Assembly (NCBI GenBank): GCA_032716605.1
Contig: JAVRFV010002372.1
Coordinates: 1-64,000, forward strand
DNA: 64,000 bases
Direction: 5' to 3'
Source of the DNA: Paralithodes platypus
Lineage: Eukaryota; Arthropoda; Malacostraca; Decapoda; Lithodidae
Notes under the pieces: model-generated
The model's database searches: none
Told to the model about the DNA's origin: nothing
What the model saw: only the letters and a program-made list of their open reading frames with translations
Shown here: positions 55,513-64,000 of the stretch, piece after piece
How the letters are laid out: the number at the start of each line of letters is the position of its first letter
How positions within the stretch are numbered: the stretch's first letter is position 1
Position numbers and translations under genes: made by a program

Positions 55513-55633
55513 TCATATGACGCACAATCGCGTCATAAACTTATTGGAGAGGTATAGAGATAAGTCCATATGACGCGATCGCGTCATATGAGTTTTTGGT
55601 TCACTAGTCCATATGACGCGATCGCGTCATATA
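55513..55633. promoter_or_regulatory. Three copies of a 24-bp palindrome inside the transposon
   Basis: The half-site CATATGACGCGA followed by its exact reverse complement occurs at 55567-55590, and with one end mismatch at 55610-55633. A diverged copy is at 55513-55537 (CATATGACGCACAATCGCGT...). Spacing between centres is about 43-54 bp. A dimeric protein could bind them; a transposase or host factor site is inference. Confidence 0.7.
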
Positions 55634-55699
55634 TGTCTGGGGCAGTTAATACCATCTATTATAATAAACGGCAAAATCAGTCAGTCTGTCCGTCCGCAT

Positions 55700-55850
55700 A
55701 GACCCAGGTTAGGTTAGGAACGGCGGGTGTGGGGGGCAAATGCCCCCATCGAAAAGGGGGGGGGGGGCCTGGGGGGGCAATGCCCCCCCCTTTTAGGTTA
55801 GATATAGGTTCTTGGTACCCGGTTGGGTTAGATTAGGGTTATCATAAACG
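55700..55850. repeat. TTAGG and poly-G/C block
   Basis: AGGTTAGGTTAGG at 55708-55720, GGGGGGGGGGGG at 55758-55770 and GGCAATGCCCCCCCC, a G/C hairpin. AATAAACGGCAAA (near 55660) and CATAAACGGCAAA (near 55842) bracket it. Confidence 0.6.
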
Positions 55851-55919
55851 GCAAAGTTAGCGAATGATATATAGTGTCTACCAGCAAATATAGTGAAGTT
55901 AGAACATGATACTGTACAT

Positions 55920-56060
55920 TAACCCTTCTGGTGCTTGAACACCGGATTTCTAAGCTTGACCAGAGGTCCCTTTAGGTTTGGGCCAGAGGCCCAAAACGCC
56001 CTCCTGCACGCAGGAGGTAGCTTAAAAGTCTGCACAGAGTGCGGACTTTTAAGCTTGTGA
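55920..56060. repeat. Cluster of three short hairpins
   Basis: GGGCC-AGA-GGCCC (55980), CCTCCTGC-AC-GCAGGAGG (56001) and AAGCTTAAAAGTCCGCA-type stem (56019-56056). They lie just upstream of the transposase exon. They could act as terminators or as a small foldback; TTAACCC at 55919 is also present. Confidence 0.5.
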
Positions 56061-56140
56061 TAAATATTATGAAAAGCATGTGTTCCTAAATATTCGATCT
56101 TTTTCCCTAATCTACTGTACATTTGTGTCTTCCCACACAG

Positions 56141-57390
56141 GCCGTATGACCGTGTGGCCCATGTGATGGGTATGACCACAAAAGCAGTGCGGCTGATGGT
56201 TCAACGCAACCTGCGTTCCAAGCCAGACGCACCACCTGAGACAGCGAGCACTCCCACCGTTACACCACCTGACTCCCCGACATCCTCCACTACACCACCT
56301 GTCTTTGACAATTTCACTATTGGAGCCATTCGACGTTTTGTACATGCAAAGTTTGCTGCAAAAGAACACTTTACTATTGTTACCCTGACTGAAGAAATAA
56401 AGAGGGCCAATATTATTCCCAGTGAGACCTCAGAGACGGCGATATGGCGTGTGTTGCACTGCATGGGATTCCGGTACAGGGTATCACAGAGAAAAATGTA
56501 TGTACGAAAAGAGTCCCTTGATATTGTATGCCGCTGCATTGATGCTCTTCGAGCACTCCAGCATCACCAACAGAAAGGAAGACAGGTGGTGTACGTGGAT
56601 GAAACTTGGTTCACCACACGGATGTCACACAACGTGGAGTGGGTGGACACAACACAACCTGTAACTAGTGCCACCTATAGCCGTCAGGTGCCACCTGGTG
56701 AAGGGGAGCGGTTTGTGGTGGTAGCAGGTGGCACAGTCGAAGGTTTTGTGGACGGCTCCTTTCTAAGTTTCCCTGCGAAGAACAAAACGGGTGACTACCA
56801 CGGGGAAATGAACAGCAGCCTTTTCCTTCGCTGGCTAACATCTCGACTTTTACCAGCATTGAGTGAGCCATCGGTACTGGTGTTGGACAATGCGCCCTAT
56901 CACAGCCAGTTGTCGGAGGAGACTCGCTGCCCCACCACCGCCACCAACAGAGCTGGCCTTGTGAAATGGCTGGAGGAAAGAAAAATCCCCTTCTCACCTC
57001 ACGCTACTCGTCCTGAACTGCTACGAATATGCAAGGAAAACCGACCAAAGCCACAGTATACAGTTGATAACCTCATCCGAGAATGGGGTCACGAAGTGGT
57101 CCGACTTCCACCAGCCTATCCTGAACTTAACGCCATAGAGCAGGTGTGGGGATGTATGAAGAGATAATTATGTGCGCTCCTCATTACAACGCTTCATTCG
57201 TGCCAGCTTACAGGCCAGGTTAGAAGAAGCAAGGCTATGCGCAACCAAGGAGATTTGGGAAGGTGGCGGTCGGCGAGCCAGGAAGTTTGAAGAGGATTAT
57301 TGGTCATCTGACAATATCCATGAAATTGTGGATCCCATCACTTTTGACACCGATGATGAGGATGACCTCTTCCTAGACAGCGATGAATAA
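56141..57390 (+). pseudogene. DDE transposase with a 78-residue D-E spacer, one frameshift
   Basis: The product would cut and paste the surrounding 3.9-kb element. The frame opens directly after TTGTGTCTTCCCACACAG (ends 56140), a good splice acceptor, so an upstream exon with the rest of the helix-turn-helix is expected; the first GTG is at 56154. From 56154 the frame has 337 codons: N-terminal DNA-binding helices ('[17 protein letters not shown]', '[16 protein letters not shown]'), then catalytic D149 in 'VVYVDETWF', D245 in '[11 protein letters not shown]' and E324 in '[12 protein letters not shown]'. The D245-E324 spacing is 78, versus 34-39 in classical Tc1/mariner and IS630 proteins. Long-spacer relatives exist in the superfamily. 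A stop at 57165 follows a one-base shift; the next frame continues with 'RSSLQRFIRASLQARL' and an acidic tail ('DTDDEDDLFLDSDE') to 57390. Confidence 0.8.
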
Positions 57391-57754
57391 TAAAATAATA
57401 TACAGTATATGTATACTTGTCTGTATCATTATTCCATTAATTATATAACTAATATTGATTTTTGTTGCAATTATACCGACTCCTCCTAATTTTAAAATAT
57501 TTATGCCCATTGCCCAATCTATCTCATCACAGTATACGAACAATCGAACAACAGTTCCAGATAAACGACCATACGCAAACGTACAATCTAAGGTTATAAT
57601 TATAATTTCCCACCAAACTTCTTAGGCAAAGCAGTAGAATGAGGTTAAACAACATAATACTTCAGTTCATTTGCACAAATCACGCAACTGATTGTTGGGG
57701 TATATAGTTTTGAGTTATACTGTAAGCCCATTGTGGGAAAATCATGCGATATAA
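57391..57754. other. Inner right part of the 3.9-kb transposon
   Basis: AT-rich. A possible polyadenylation signal, AATAAAATAA, begins at 57387, immediately after the transposase stop. Confidence 0.45.
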
Positions 57755-58242
57755 TAATGCACAATGTATGTCTATATTTTCCCGTGTGCTGTGTAATTGA
57801 CAGAGAGAGAGAGAGCGTTTCCGTCAACAATCACTCATACTTCAGTTTTACTCTCCTTTCGAGTTGTTTGTGCCTATAAATATCCAGTTCTATGTTACAC
57901 TTACTTATTTGTTTTTCATAATATTCACGAATGAGAGGGAGAGAGGGGGGGGGGGGGGGGGGGTGATGGCGGGGAGCTTGTTTGGTGGGGGAAGGAAGGA
58001 ATAGATGTAGGGGAGGGGGGTACGTCGTCTTGTCCGAACATTTGCTCAGGTTTTTGTGTTCTCACTGACTACACCTTAAGATGATAAGGGTAAACTCCAC
58101 AAGTATAACAATTTGCCAAACAACTATACCACCATAAATTACGGCGGGTTGTCGTAAACACTGTGTTAGAATGTCATAATGATGTGACTAAGAGCCATGA
58201 AGATATTCGCGAAACACGATGCCTCATGGGGTCTGAAATGGT
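57755..58242 (-). repeat. Right terminal inverted repeat of the 3.9-kb transposon
   Basis: Complement of the left repeat, with a shorter low-complexity part (GA run at 57801-57814, poly-G near 57946-57963). Confidence 0.85.
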
Positions 58243-58429
58243 TAGTAGGTCTATGTGAGTTGGAACTCTTCATGTAATTTACATGTAATTCAATATATTA
58301 GTGTCTTAACCCAATTGCAATTCTAAAGCCGGTATCACACGAGAGTTTTATAGTAAACGTTCGATGGCAAAATTTCTGGAATATTTTGCACTTTTATCGG
58401 ACACTAGACTGATGGTGGATGAATTTAGT

Positions 58430-60505
58430 CTATCTATATCTATTGCCCGACGCAGTGATCCCCGAAGAGGTGGCCACGAACGAACCACCCCCATGCACCT
58501 CTGTCCCCAGTCAGCCGACGCCCCTCCCCCCAACCAGCACCGCCTTCGTTCATATACTACCTCACTCCATCCTTCCACCTCTCTTTCTGTCTACCTCTCC
58601 CTCTCTATCCCTCCATCTCTCTCTCGTACACTCTCTTAGTCATTCTCTCGCTTTCCATACGTTCCATATGGCCGAAACATCTCAAGTTGTTCCTTTTCAC
58701 ACTTTCCAGCACATCTACCTCCACACCACACCTTCTTACTTCCTCATTAGTCTGTCTATCCCTCCATGTAACTGCACGCACTTCTTAAGTAATTCATTTC
58801 CACTGCTCTCACTCTTGGTCTGAGTCTCTCAACCAACGTCCATGCTTCGCTTCCGTAAGTCAGCGTCGGGATTACCACCCTGTTATGCAAGGACTTCTTC
58901 ACTTCCATACTGACCACCCTATTTCTTGTTACTGCTTTCAGGGTTCCTACAACCCTCTTCCCCTGTTGTACCCTCTCCCGCACTTCTTCATCCATAGTCC
59001 CATCTTTACTCAACACACTGCCCAGATGCTTAAAAGAGTTAACGATCTCCATAGTCTGACCGTTCAGCTTCATCTCACACAATGTGACTTCACCCCTTTC
59101 GAAGACCCCTTGCTCTTCCCCGCATTTACCTTCAAATTCAGTTTTTCGCACACTGTTCCAAACTCATTTACCAGACCCTGCAACTCCCATTCATTATCAC
59201 TCATCAGAACTGTATCATCCGCAAACAGCAGTATAGGTAGCTTCCACTCAATTGCCTCCCTTTTCAGCGATACACCAACATCCACTGTTCTTGATAGTAT
59301 TTCTTTCATGACTCCATCCATATATACAGTAAACAACCACGCGGACATCACACACCCGTGTTTCAAACCAACATTCAGGTCAAAGAACTCGCTCTGCTCA
59401 CTCTCCACACGTACTGCCACCTTTGCACCCTCATACATGCTCTTCACTGCTTTCAGCAACTTGCCATCTACTCCATATATTCTAAGTACTTTCCACAAAC
59501 ATTCTCTATCCACTCTGTCATAGGCCTTCTCCAAGTCCATAAAGGCAACATACACCTTTTGTTTCTTTTCCAGATATTTCTCCACAACACAATTAGGGTA
59601 AAAATCTGATCTACACATCCTCTTCCCTTCCTAAAACCTCCCTGCTCGTCGCCTATCCATTTCTCCATTCTCACTCTCACTCTCACTCTCTCAATCACTA
59701 CCCTACTGTATACCTTCCCTACTACGCTTAGAAGACATATTCCTCGGTGGTTACCACACACTCCTCTTTCCCCGTTGCCCTTATATAGGGGGACTATTAT
59801 GCCAGTCTTCCAGTCATCGGGTGCACTCCCCTTCTCCCATGCTAGTTTACACATTTTCCATACCCATTCGATCACTATCTCACCACCATACCTCAACATT
59901 TCCCCACACACTCCATCTGTTCCTGGTGCTTTCCCCAACTTCACTCTTGTCATGGCTTCCCACACTTCTGACCTCCTGATCCCCACCTCCTCCTCCACTA
60001 CTTCTCTTCTTCTCCCTCCCATACCATATCCAACTATGTTTGCTGGCTCTTCATTCCTTACATTTAGCAACTCATTGAAGTACTCCCTCCATCTTTCGAC
60101 TCTCTCTTGCTTCTCGGCTAGCATTCTCCCATTCTTATCTTTCACATCCTTACTGTTTCCCTTGCTATCTTCCCTAACTTTCTTGGACTTCTTTCCAGAA
60201 CAGTTTCTTACTCTCCCTCCATTTTACACTCAGATTCCTTCCAAATTCCTCATCTACTCTTCTCTTACTTTCCTTCACTACTCTCTTCACCACCCTCTTA
60301 CTCTCCACGAACCTCGCTCGTTTCTGTCTCTCCAAATCTTCATTTCCTCTACTACCCAACCACTCTCTAATAAATAAAGTATATGCTTTCTTCTTTTCTT
60401 CCACAGCTATTCTTACCTCTTCTGTCCACCATGCTGTACCTTTCACTCCCCTCCCTCTTCTCCTCACTCCACACACCTCCTCACATGCTTTAGGTGACCG
60501 AAATA
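58430..60505 (-). pseudogene. RTE-like LINE, RT region with three frame breaks
   Basis: On the minus strand from about 60505 to 58756 lie, in order: 'GTAWWTEEVRIAVEEKK' (endonuclease-RT linker), 'LGKAPGTDGVCGEML' and 'GNHRGICLLSVVGKVYSRVV' (RT fingers), 'GGFRKGRGCVDQIF', 'VAFMDLEKAYDRVDREC', the catalytic 'LLFADDTVLMSD' (FADD codons 59225-59214) and a thumb 'NSFKHLGSVLSKDGTM', 'LTYGSEAWTL'. Frame breaks occur near 60150-60174, 59600-59620 and 59100-59110, each one or two bases. A 3' untranslated part ends at (TAGA)n near 58430-58443. The endonuclease is missing, so the copy is 5'-truncated. The FADD form and 3' microsatellite fit the RTE group. Confidence 0.85.
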
Positions 60506-60658
60506 TTTAAAATGTTAACCTCTTAAGCTGCCAGACCAGTGTTGAGAATAAATGTTGAGGGAAAAGGTGCTCATGTGATACTGGCTTAAGATTGGTTTAA
60601 TTTTGTTATGGCATACAAGCATACCTATATTTTTGAATTATTGTAAAGCCTATAGCTC
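60506..60658. other. No feature recognised
   Basis: Short AT-rich spacer between the LINE and a family P element. Confidence 0.4.
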
Positions 60659-60870
60659 TTAACCCTTTGAGGATTGACACATTTTTGACAGTGAATTCTG
60701 GCTATTAGACTTTTATTCAGATTAGGAAGGGTATAAGGAAGTCGGGGTTAATGGATAGCGTTTACCCCTTTATTTTGTACCGTTCCTTCCTAAACTGTAA
60801 AACAAACTAATAGTAGCCAGAATATACGGGTATAACGAGTACTGCATACCAGTATGCCGGATTGGTCAAA
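60659..60870. repeat. Family P foldback element
   Basis: Begins TTAACCCTTTGAGGATTGAC. Inner arms are 'TTCAGATTAGGAAGGGTATA' and 'CGTTCCTTCCTAAACTGTAA'; the right TTAA is lost. Confidence 0.6.
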
Positions 60871-61600
60871 AGCAAATATATTTTGTTTAGATTGTATCCG
60901 TTAAGGGGAATGTCTTTTCTTGACCCACTTATCCCTAATGTTTAACCTCCTTAGTTTGTCAATTCTCCTATTTCTTAGTTAATTTTTAGACCTTCCGTGC
61001 CATTTTGGTGTCCTGGCGAGCGACCGCGATCCTGCAATTTAGGAGGAACCGGCCATTTTTCTACCGTAAAATGCACAAATTTACCTCTTGCATTTATTTG
61101 TTCAAGCTTCATAGAGATCTTGGGAGCAAACTACCCCCCCCCCTTAAATGTTTTAAAGCATACATAGGCCTGTGTTACTAGACTAAGTGTAATTGAGAAT
61201 TACATGGTAATATTGATGAAATGCAGAGATATCAAATAGAGCCAGGAATATGTTAGTGGCTAGACAAGGATACAGGAGCCTTTGTGGTGTAGTACATACA
61301 GGTATATAATTATTGAAGTTTAGTGCTGCAGGGAGGTAATGTAAAGAAAATATTGTAATGGTAATTGTTAATACAGTATTTGTACAGATTGAAGCACTGA
61401 AACTAAAAATTACAGGGTTATTAATGTAGGAAGTAAAGTACAGTATCAGTAAGAAAGCTTGATAGCGACAAAATCACATTGTGGCAGCCAACAGTTTACC
61501 TGCATTAAGATAGAAGATGCTAAAGTGATTTGGCACACAAAACTTTACTTTAATTAGCTGGTTTAACAAGTATGAATATTCAAGGGGAGGAAAAGGGTTA
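60871..61600. other. No gene; inverted copy of repeat R at 61005-61140
   Basis: 'TCCTGGCGAGCGACCGCGAT', 'GGAACCGGCC' and 'TTTTTCTACCGTAAAATGCA' are the complement of the start of repeat R. A C run is at 61134-61142. Confidence 0.5.
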
Positions 61601-61707
61601 GTATCGGGGTCTTGAGTCGGCCAACCTTATCTATGGGGTATGTGCCTGAGTATATACATACATTTTGGTTTTAGAATTGATGATTGAAAAGTGTGATTTC
61701 TTTCCAG

Positions 61708-61799
61708 GTACTGTTGTTGTGTAGCACCGAGCTGACCGACACTATGCCAGCCCTTCATAACTCTTCCAGCAGCCTGGTCAGGCTCCTACACCCTCCAAG
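61708..61799 (+). other. Exon-like segment
   Basis: TGATTTCTTTCCAG ends at 61707, and CCTCCAAG followed by GTGATG lies at 61792-61805. The 92 bases between are GC-richer than the flanks and open in one frame ('LLLCSTELTDTMPALHNSS'). The peptide is not recognised. Confidence 0.25.
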
Positions 61800-61895
61800 G
61801 TGATGCTATCCTGTTTTGGGAGTCATCACCACCCCGATGAAGCTGGTAATAAAGAAATGTTCGGACGTGGACCTGTAAGGGCTTGGCAGAGACTG

Positions 61896-62100
61896 TCCTA
61901 CAGGTTTTATAGGTAAGATTGAGAGACTGATTGAACAACTGGTGATGTGTTGTCTATATAAATTTGCTTTATAGAATATTGAAATTTAAAAAGAACCCAT
62001 TCATTGACAGTTTCAAAAGCAGCCCAGCCATCAATGTAACCACACTCTCAATTTCCAGGCTTTAGGCTACTATATTAACCTTTCAGGACGATTCAGTTTT
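61896..62100. repeat. Segmental duplication, copy 1
   Basis: 'TACAGGTTTTATAGGTAAGA', 'CTGATTGAACAACTGGTG' and later 'CAATTTCCAGGCTTTAGGCT' recur in the same order at 63466-63800. Confidence 0.55.
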
Positions 62101-62252
62101 AGATTTCCTCTGGCAACCAGCTTGGAAAATAAAGTATCTAAAGTTAAAAAAAGGGCTATACTTAGTCTCGATCAACATTTTGGCAGTCACTGCTCCTTCC
62201 TAAATTGAATGAAATTTCTGGCCCCTCCTCTCCTTCATACTGAACCCCATTA
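62075..62252. repeat. Family P foldback element, degraded
   Basis: Begins TTAACCTTTCAGGACGATTC; right half has 'CTGCTCCTTCCTAAATTGAA' and 'CTTCATACTGAACCCCATTA'. Confidence 0.5.
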
Positions 62253-62459
62253 GTTTTGAAATATTTGACATTCGCCCCAGTAGTTTGAAGATTCTAAGAC
62301 CTTTTTATGCCATTTAGGTGTCTTTCCTGGCGAGCGAAAGTAATTTAGGTTTAGAAGTTGCATATAGATTGAATTTAATGTGTAGCTATTAATAGTTTTG
62401 GTGCTCACAACTGCCTATTCTAAAAATTATTCTAATATACTGTATATGTTTACTTCCAG

Positions 62460-62544
62460 GTGGGCCCCATGCCGTGAAGATCGTGGACCAGGTTAACTGT
62501 ACTGACCCTTGGCGGTGGGCTGGAACATATCTACCTGGCCTTTG
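62460..62544 (+). other. Exon-like segment
   Basis: TATATGTTTACTTCCAG precedes it (ends 62459) and GTAAGT, a consensus donor, follows at 62545. The 85 bases are open in one frame ('GPHAVKIVDQVNC', 'TDPWRWAGTYLPGL') and GC-rich. The peptide is not recognised. It could be a host exon or chance. Confidence 0.35.
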
Positions 62545-62749
62545 GTAAGTTGGTACGTTCATAGTTCAATTTTAAATATTCACACCAACCCCTTTAGAAG
62601 TAAATACCCTAGCACTGAATAAGTTGAAATAAGGTACACTAAGTCAGTTACTGTGTACTATGATTTTTACCTTTTTTAACCTATCTAATAATCATGGTCC
62701 AATTTAAACTAAAACTCAAAACCTTCAGAATTCGCTTCTTTGCTCTTTG

Positions 62750-63530
62750 CGAATACAATTTGGATTGAACTCGGTGTAGTGTGTCGTTCCTGGGTACACC
62801 ATGGGTAGAAGCACTGCACTGTACTAGAATAAAAAGACCTCTGCCGAGGAAGAAGTCATAAGTTGACAAATAGTTATGTATACACTAGTATACAAAGGCG
62901 AACTAGTGTTAAATGACAAGCTCGTAAGTGTGAAGTTTGGCAAAGAGTTGCTAGATATTGATAAGTTGTGCTTAGGAGATTCCATCTGTGCTGGTGGGGG
63001 GGCCAAGGCCACCACTATCACCAGAATTAGATGTCTGGGAGGAAACTTCAGAGAACTCCTGCCAATTCTAACCATGAAGACACTTTCTCCCCTTCCTGTG
63101 AAGGGAATATGTACGCTTCATGTATTTAAAGTGCATTGACATATGCTTTAGAAATGTGGCCTGTCAAAGTGGATGATATCAACAGAATGGAACTTAACAA
63201 GATTATAATGTTGAGCTGGATATTTGGGGTCAAACTTGCAAGTTTTAAATTATAATTTAGTGAAGAGATAAAATGGTTTGGTATCGAGAGTATCGGTGAT
63301 ATTAGGGGTCAAACTATAAAATATATTTAGTGAAGAGCTGAGTAGACGGTTTGGTATCGAGAGTATCGGTGATGAGCTGTGTACAAGCAGGCTTGGATAG
63401 TTTGGTGTAGAGGATGTATGAACTATGTTGGGTGAAAAGATGCAAAGCCGTGAATATGGAGGATGTGTCCTCCAGGTTTCATAGGCAAGATTTAAAGACT
63501 GATTGGACAACTGGTAGCCTGGAGTTTGTC
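62750..63530 (+). pseudogene. Fragment of the zinc-finger LINE, plus strand
   Basis: From 62750 the plus strand gives 'NSIQFGLNSV', then 'YKGELVLNDKLVSVKFGKE' (62895-62950), 'CAGGGAKATTITRIRC' and 'ELLPILTMKTLSPLPVKG' (63050-63105), and 'MWPVKVDDINRMELNK' (63155-63200). These match, with many substitutions and stops, the minus-strand LINE at 11.02-11.8 kb. The zinc-finger cysteines are mostly lost. A 70-base duplication ('GGTTTGGTATCGAGAGTATC' at 63276 and 63348) is internal. Confidence 0.75.
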
Positions 63531-64000
63531 TAATAATTCTCTTTATACATTATTTAATATGTATGTACAGTATACACTCAGGCACATACCCCATAGCCGA
63601 GGGTGGCAGACTAGACAGCTCGAAATGAAGCAACACAATAAAAATAAGAACATAAATTCACACAATGTAGAAGAAAAAGATACCAATGCCCATTAATTCT
63701 TTGAAAAATTGTAAATAATCCCAGCCATCTATCTAATCACTTGGTCAATTTCCAGGAATTAGGCTACTATATTAAAGCTTTTAGCATGATTTTAGTGAAA
63801 TTTAATAAGATGAAAATATTGGTCTACATATGGGTTTCTCAACATCAGCCAAATTGATATGATGGGACGATGCTTTGACGGGACTTTATTGTATTATGAT
63901 CCAACCACTTCTGATCCGTTGCAATCGATGTAATGGAAATAAAACGTTTTTACCTTTGTATTAATAGTTTTAGTGCTCACTATTATTAAAAGACTGGTGC
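63531..64000. other. Repeat T copy and segmental duplication, then AT-rich end
   Basis: Repeat T phrase 'CACTCAGGCACATACCCCAT' is at 63574-63593; the segmental duplication copy 2 continues to about 63800. Nothing gene-like follows. Confidence 0.5.

Larger units (their letters stand above)
54351..58242 (+). mobile_element. 3.9-kb DNA transposon with long terminal inverted repeats
   Basis: The left end ACCATTTCAGACCCCATGAG is exactly inverted at the right edge, and TA flanks both sides (54349-54350 and 58243-58244). The inverted repeats extend inward for about 600 bp on the left and 490 bp on the right. Between them are an AT-rich stretch, three copies of a 24-bp palindrome, a TTAGG/poly-G block, small hairpins and a DDE transposase in the plus orientation. 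TA flanks and the transposase place it near the IS630/Tc1/mariner group. The near-identity of the repeats implies recent movement. The single frameshift in the transposase may disable it. Confidence 0.8.

Noticed and set aside
56201..56997. Minus-strand frames of 110-112 codons opposite the transposase
   Set aside because: They are shadows; no domain is seen and the opposite strand carries the clear DDE motifs.
58364..60377. Plus-strand frames of 83-212 codons at 58.4-60.4 kb
   Set aside because: They are antisense shadows of the RTE-like RT, rich in S/T/P/F.

Overview
The window reads as intergenic or intronic DNA of an invertebrate, most likely a decapod crustacean. It is AT-rich, has no bacterial-style gene spacing, and carries many microsatellites and homopolymers. 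Short interstitial tracts of TTAGG, the arthropod telomere unit, recur. The transposable elements are metazoan types, including a DIRS-like element, several non-LTR retrotransposons, Tc1/mariner-like and TTAA-flanked DNA elements. The decapod assignment is inference from the repeat families; I see no host gene that would settle it.

Layout. 0-10 kb: a mariner-type transposase with one internal stop (1.2-2.3 kb), several foldback (MITE-like) elements, two of which share a TA dinucleotide at 3.28 kb, and a decayed DIRS-like retroelement on the minus strand (6.2-7.6 kb). 10-23 kb: three non-LTR retrotransposon families (an EN/RT element at 13.4-16.9 kb, one with a zinc-finger-like insertion at 11-13 kb, an RTE-like copy at 21-22 kb), tRNA-derived sequences inserted into two of them, and a 30-bp minisatellite. 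23-36 kb: nested foldback elements, TTAGG tracts, and poly-G/C blocks. 36-40 kb: a 1.7-kb degenerate GGTGGTGATATAATG-type satellite flanked by inverted copies of a 0.5-kb retroposon-like repeat. 41-46 kb: decayed LINE copies and an 18-bp satellite. 46.8-53.5 kb: a cluster of about ten copies of a 200-bp TTAA-ended foldback family, interleaved with repeated exon-like blocks that follow polypyrimidine-AG signals. 54.35-58.24 kb: the most complete element, a 3.9-kb DNA transposon with roughly 0.5-0.6 kb terminal inverted repeats, TA at both edges, three internal copies of a 24-bp palindrome, and a DDE transposase whose last two catalytic residues are 78 residues apart. 58.4-60.5 kb: an RTE-like LINE. 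60.6-64 kb: more dispersed repeats and a partial segmental duplication.

Almost every long open reading frame belongs to a mobile element and nearly all are broken by stops or frameshifts. The best candidate for something little described is the 54.35-58.24 kb transposon. The second is the 48.4-49.7 kb series of repeated acceptor-plus-exon-like blocks. A few single exon-like segments (53.95, 61.71 and 62.46 kb) could belong to a host transcription unit on the plus strand, but this is weakly supported.
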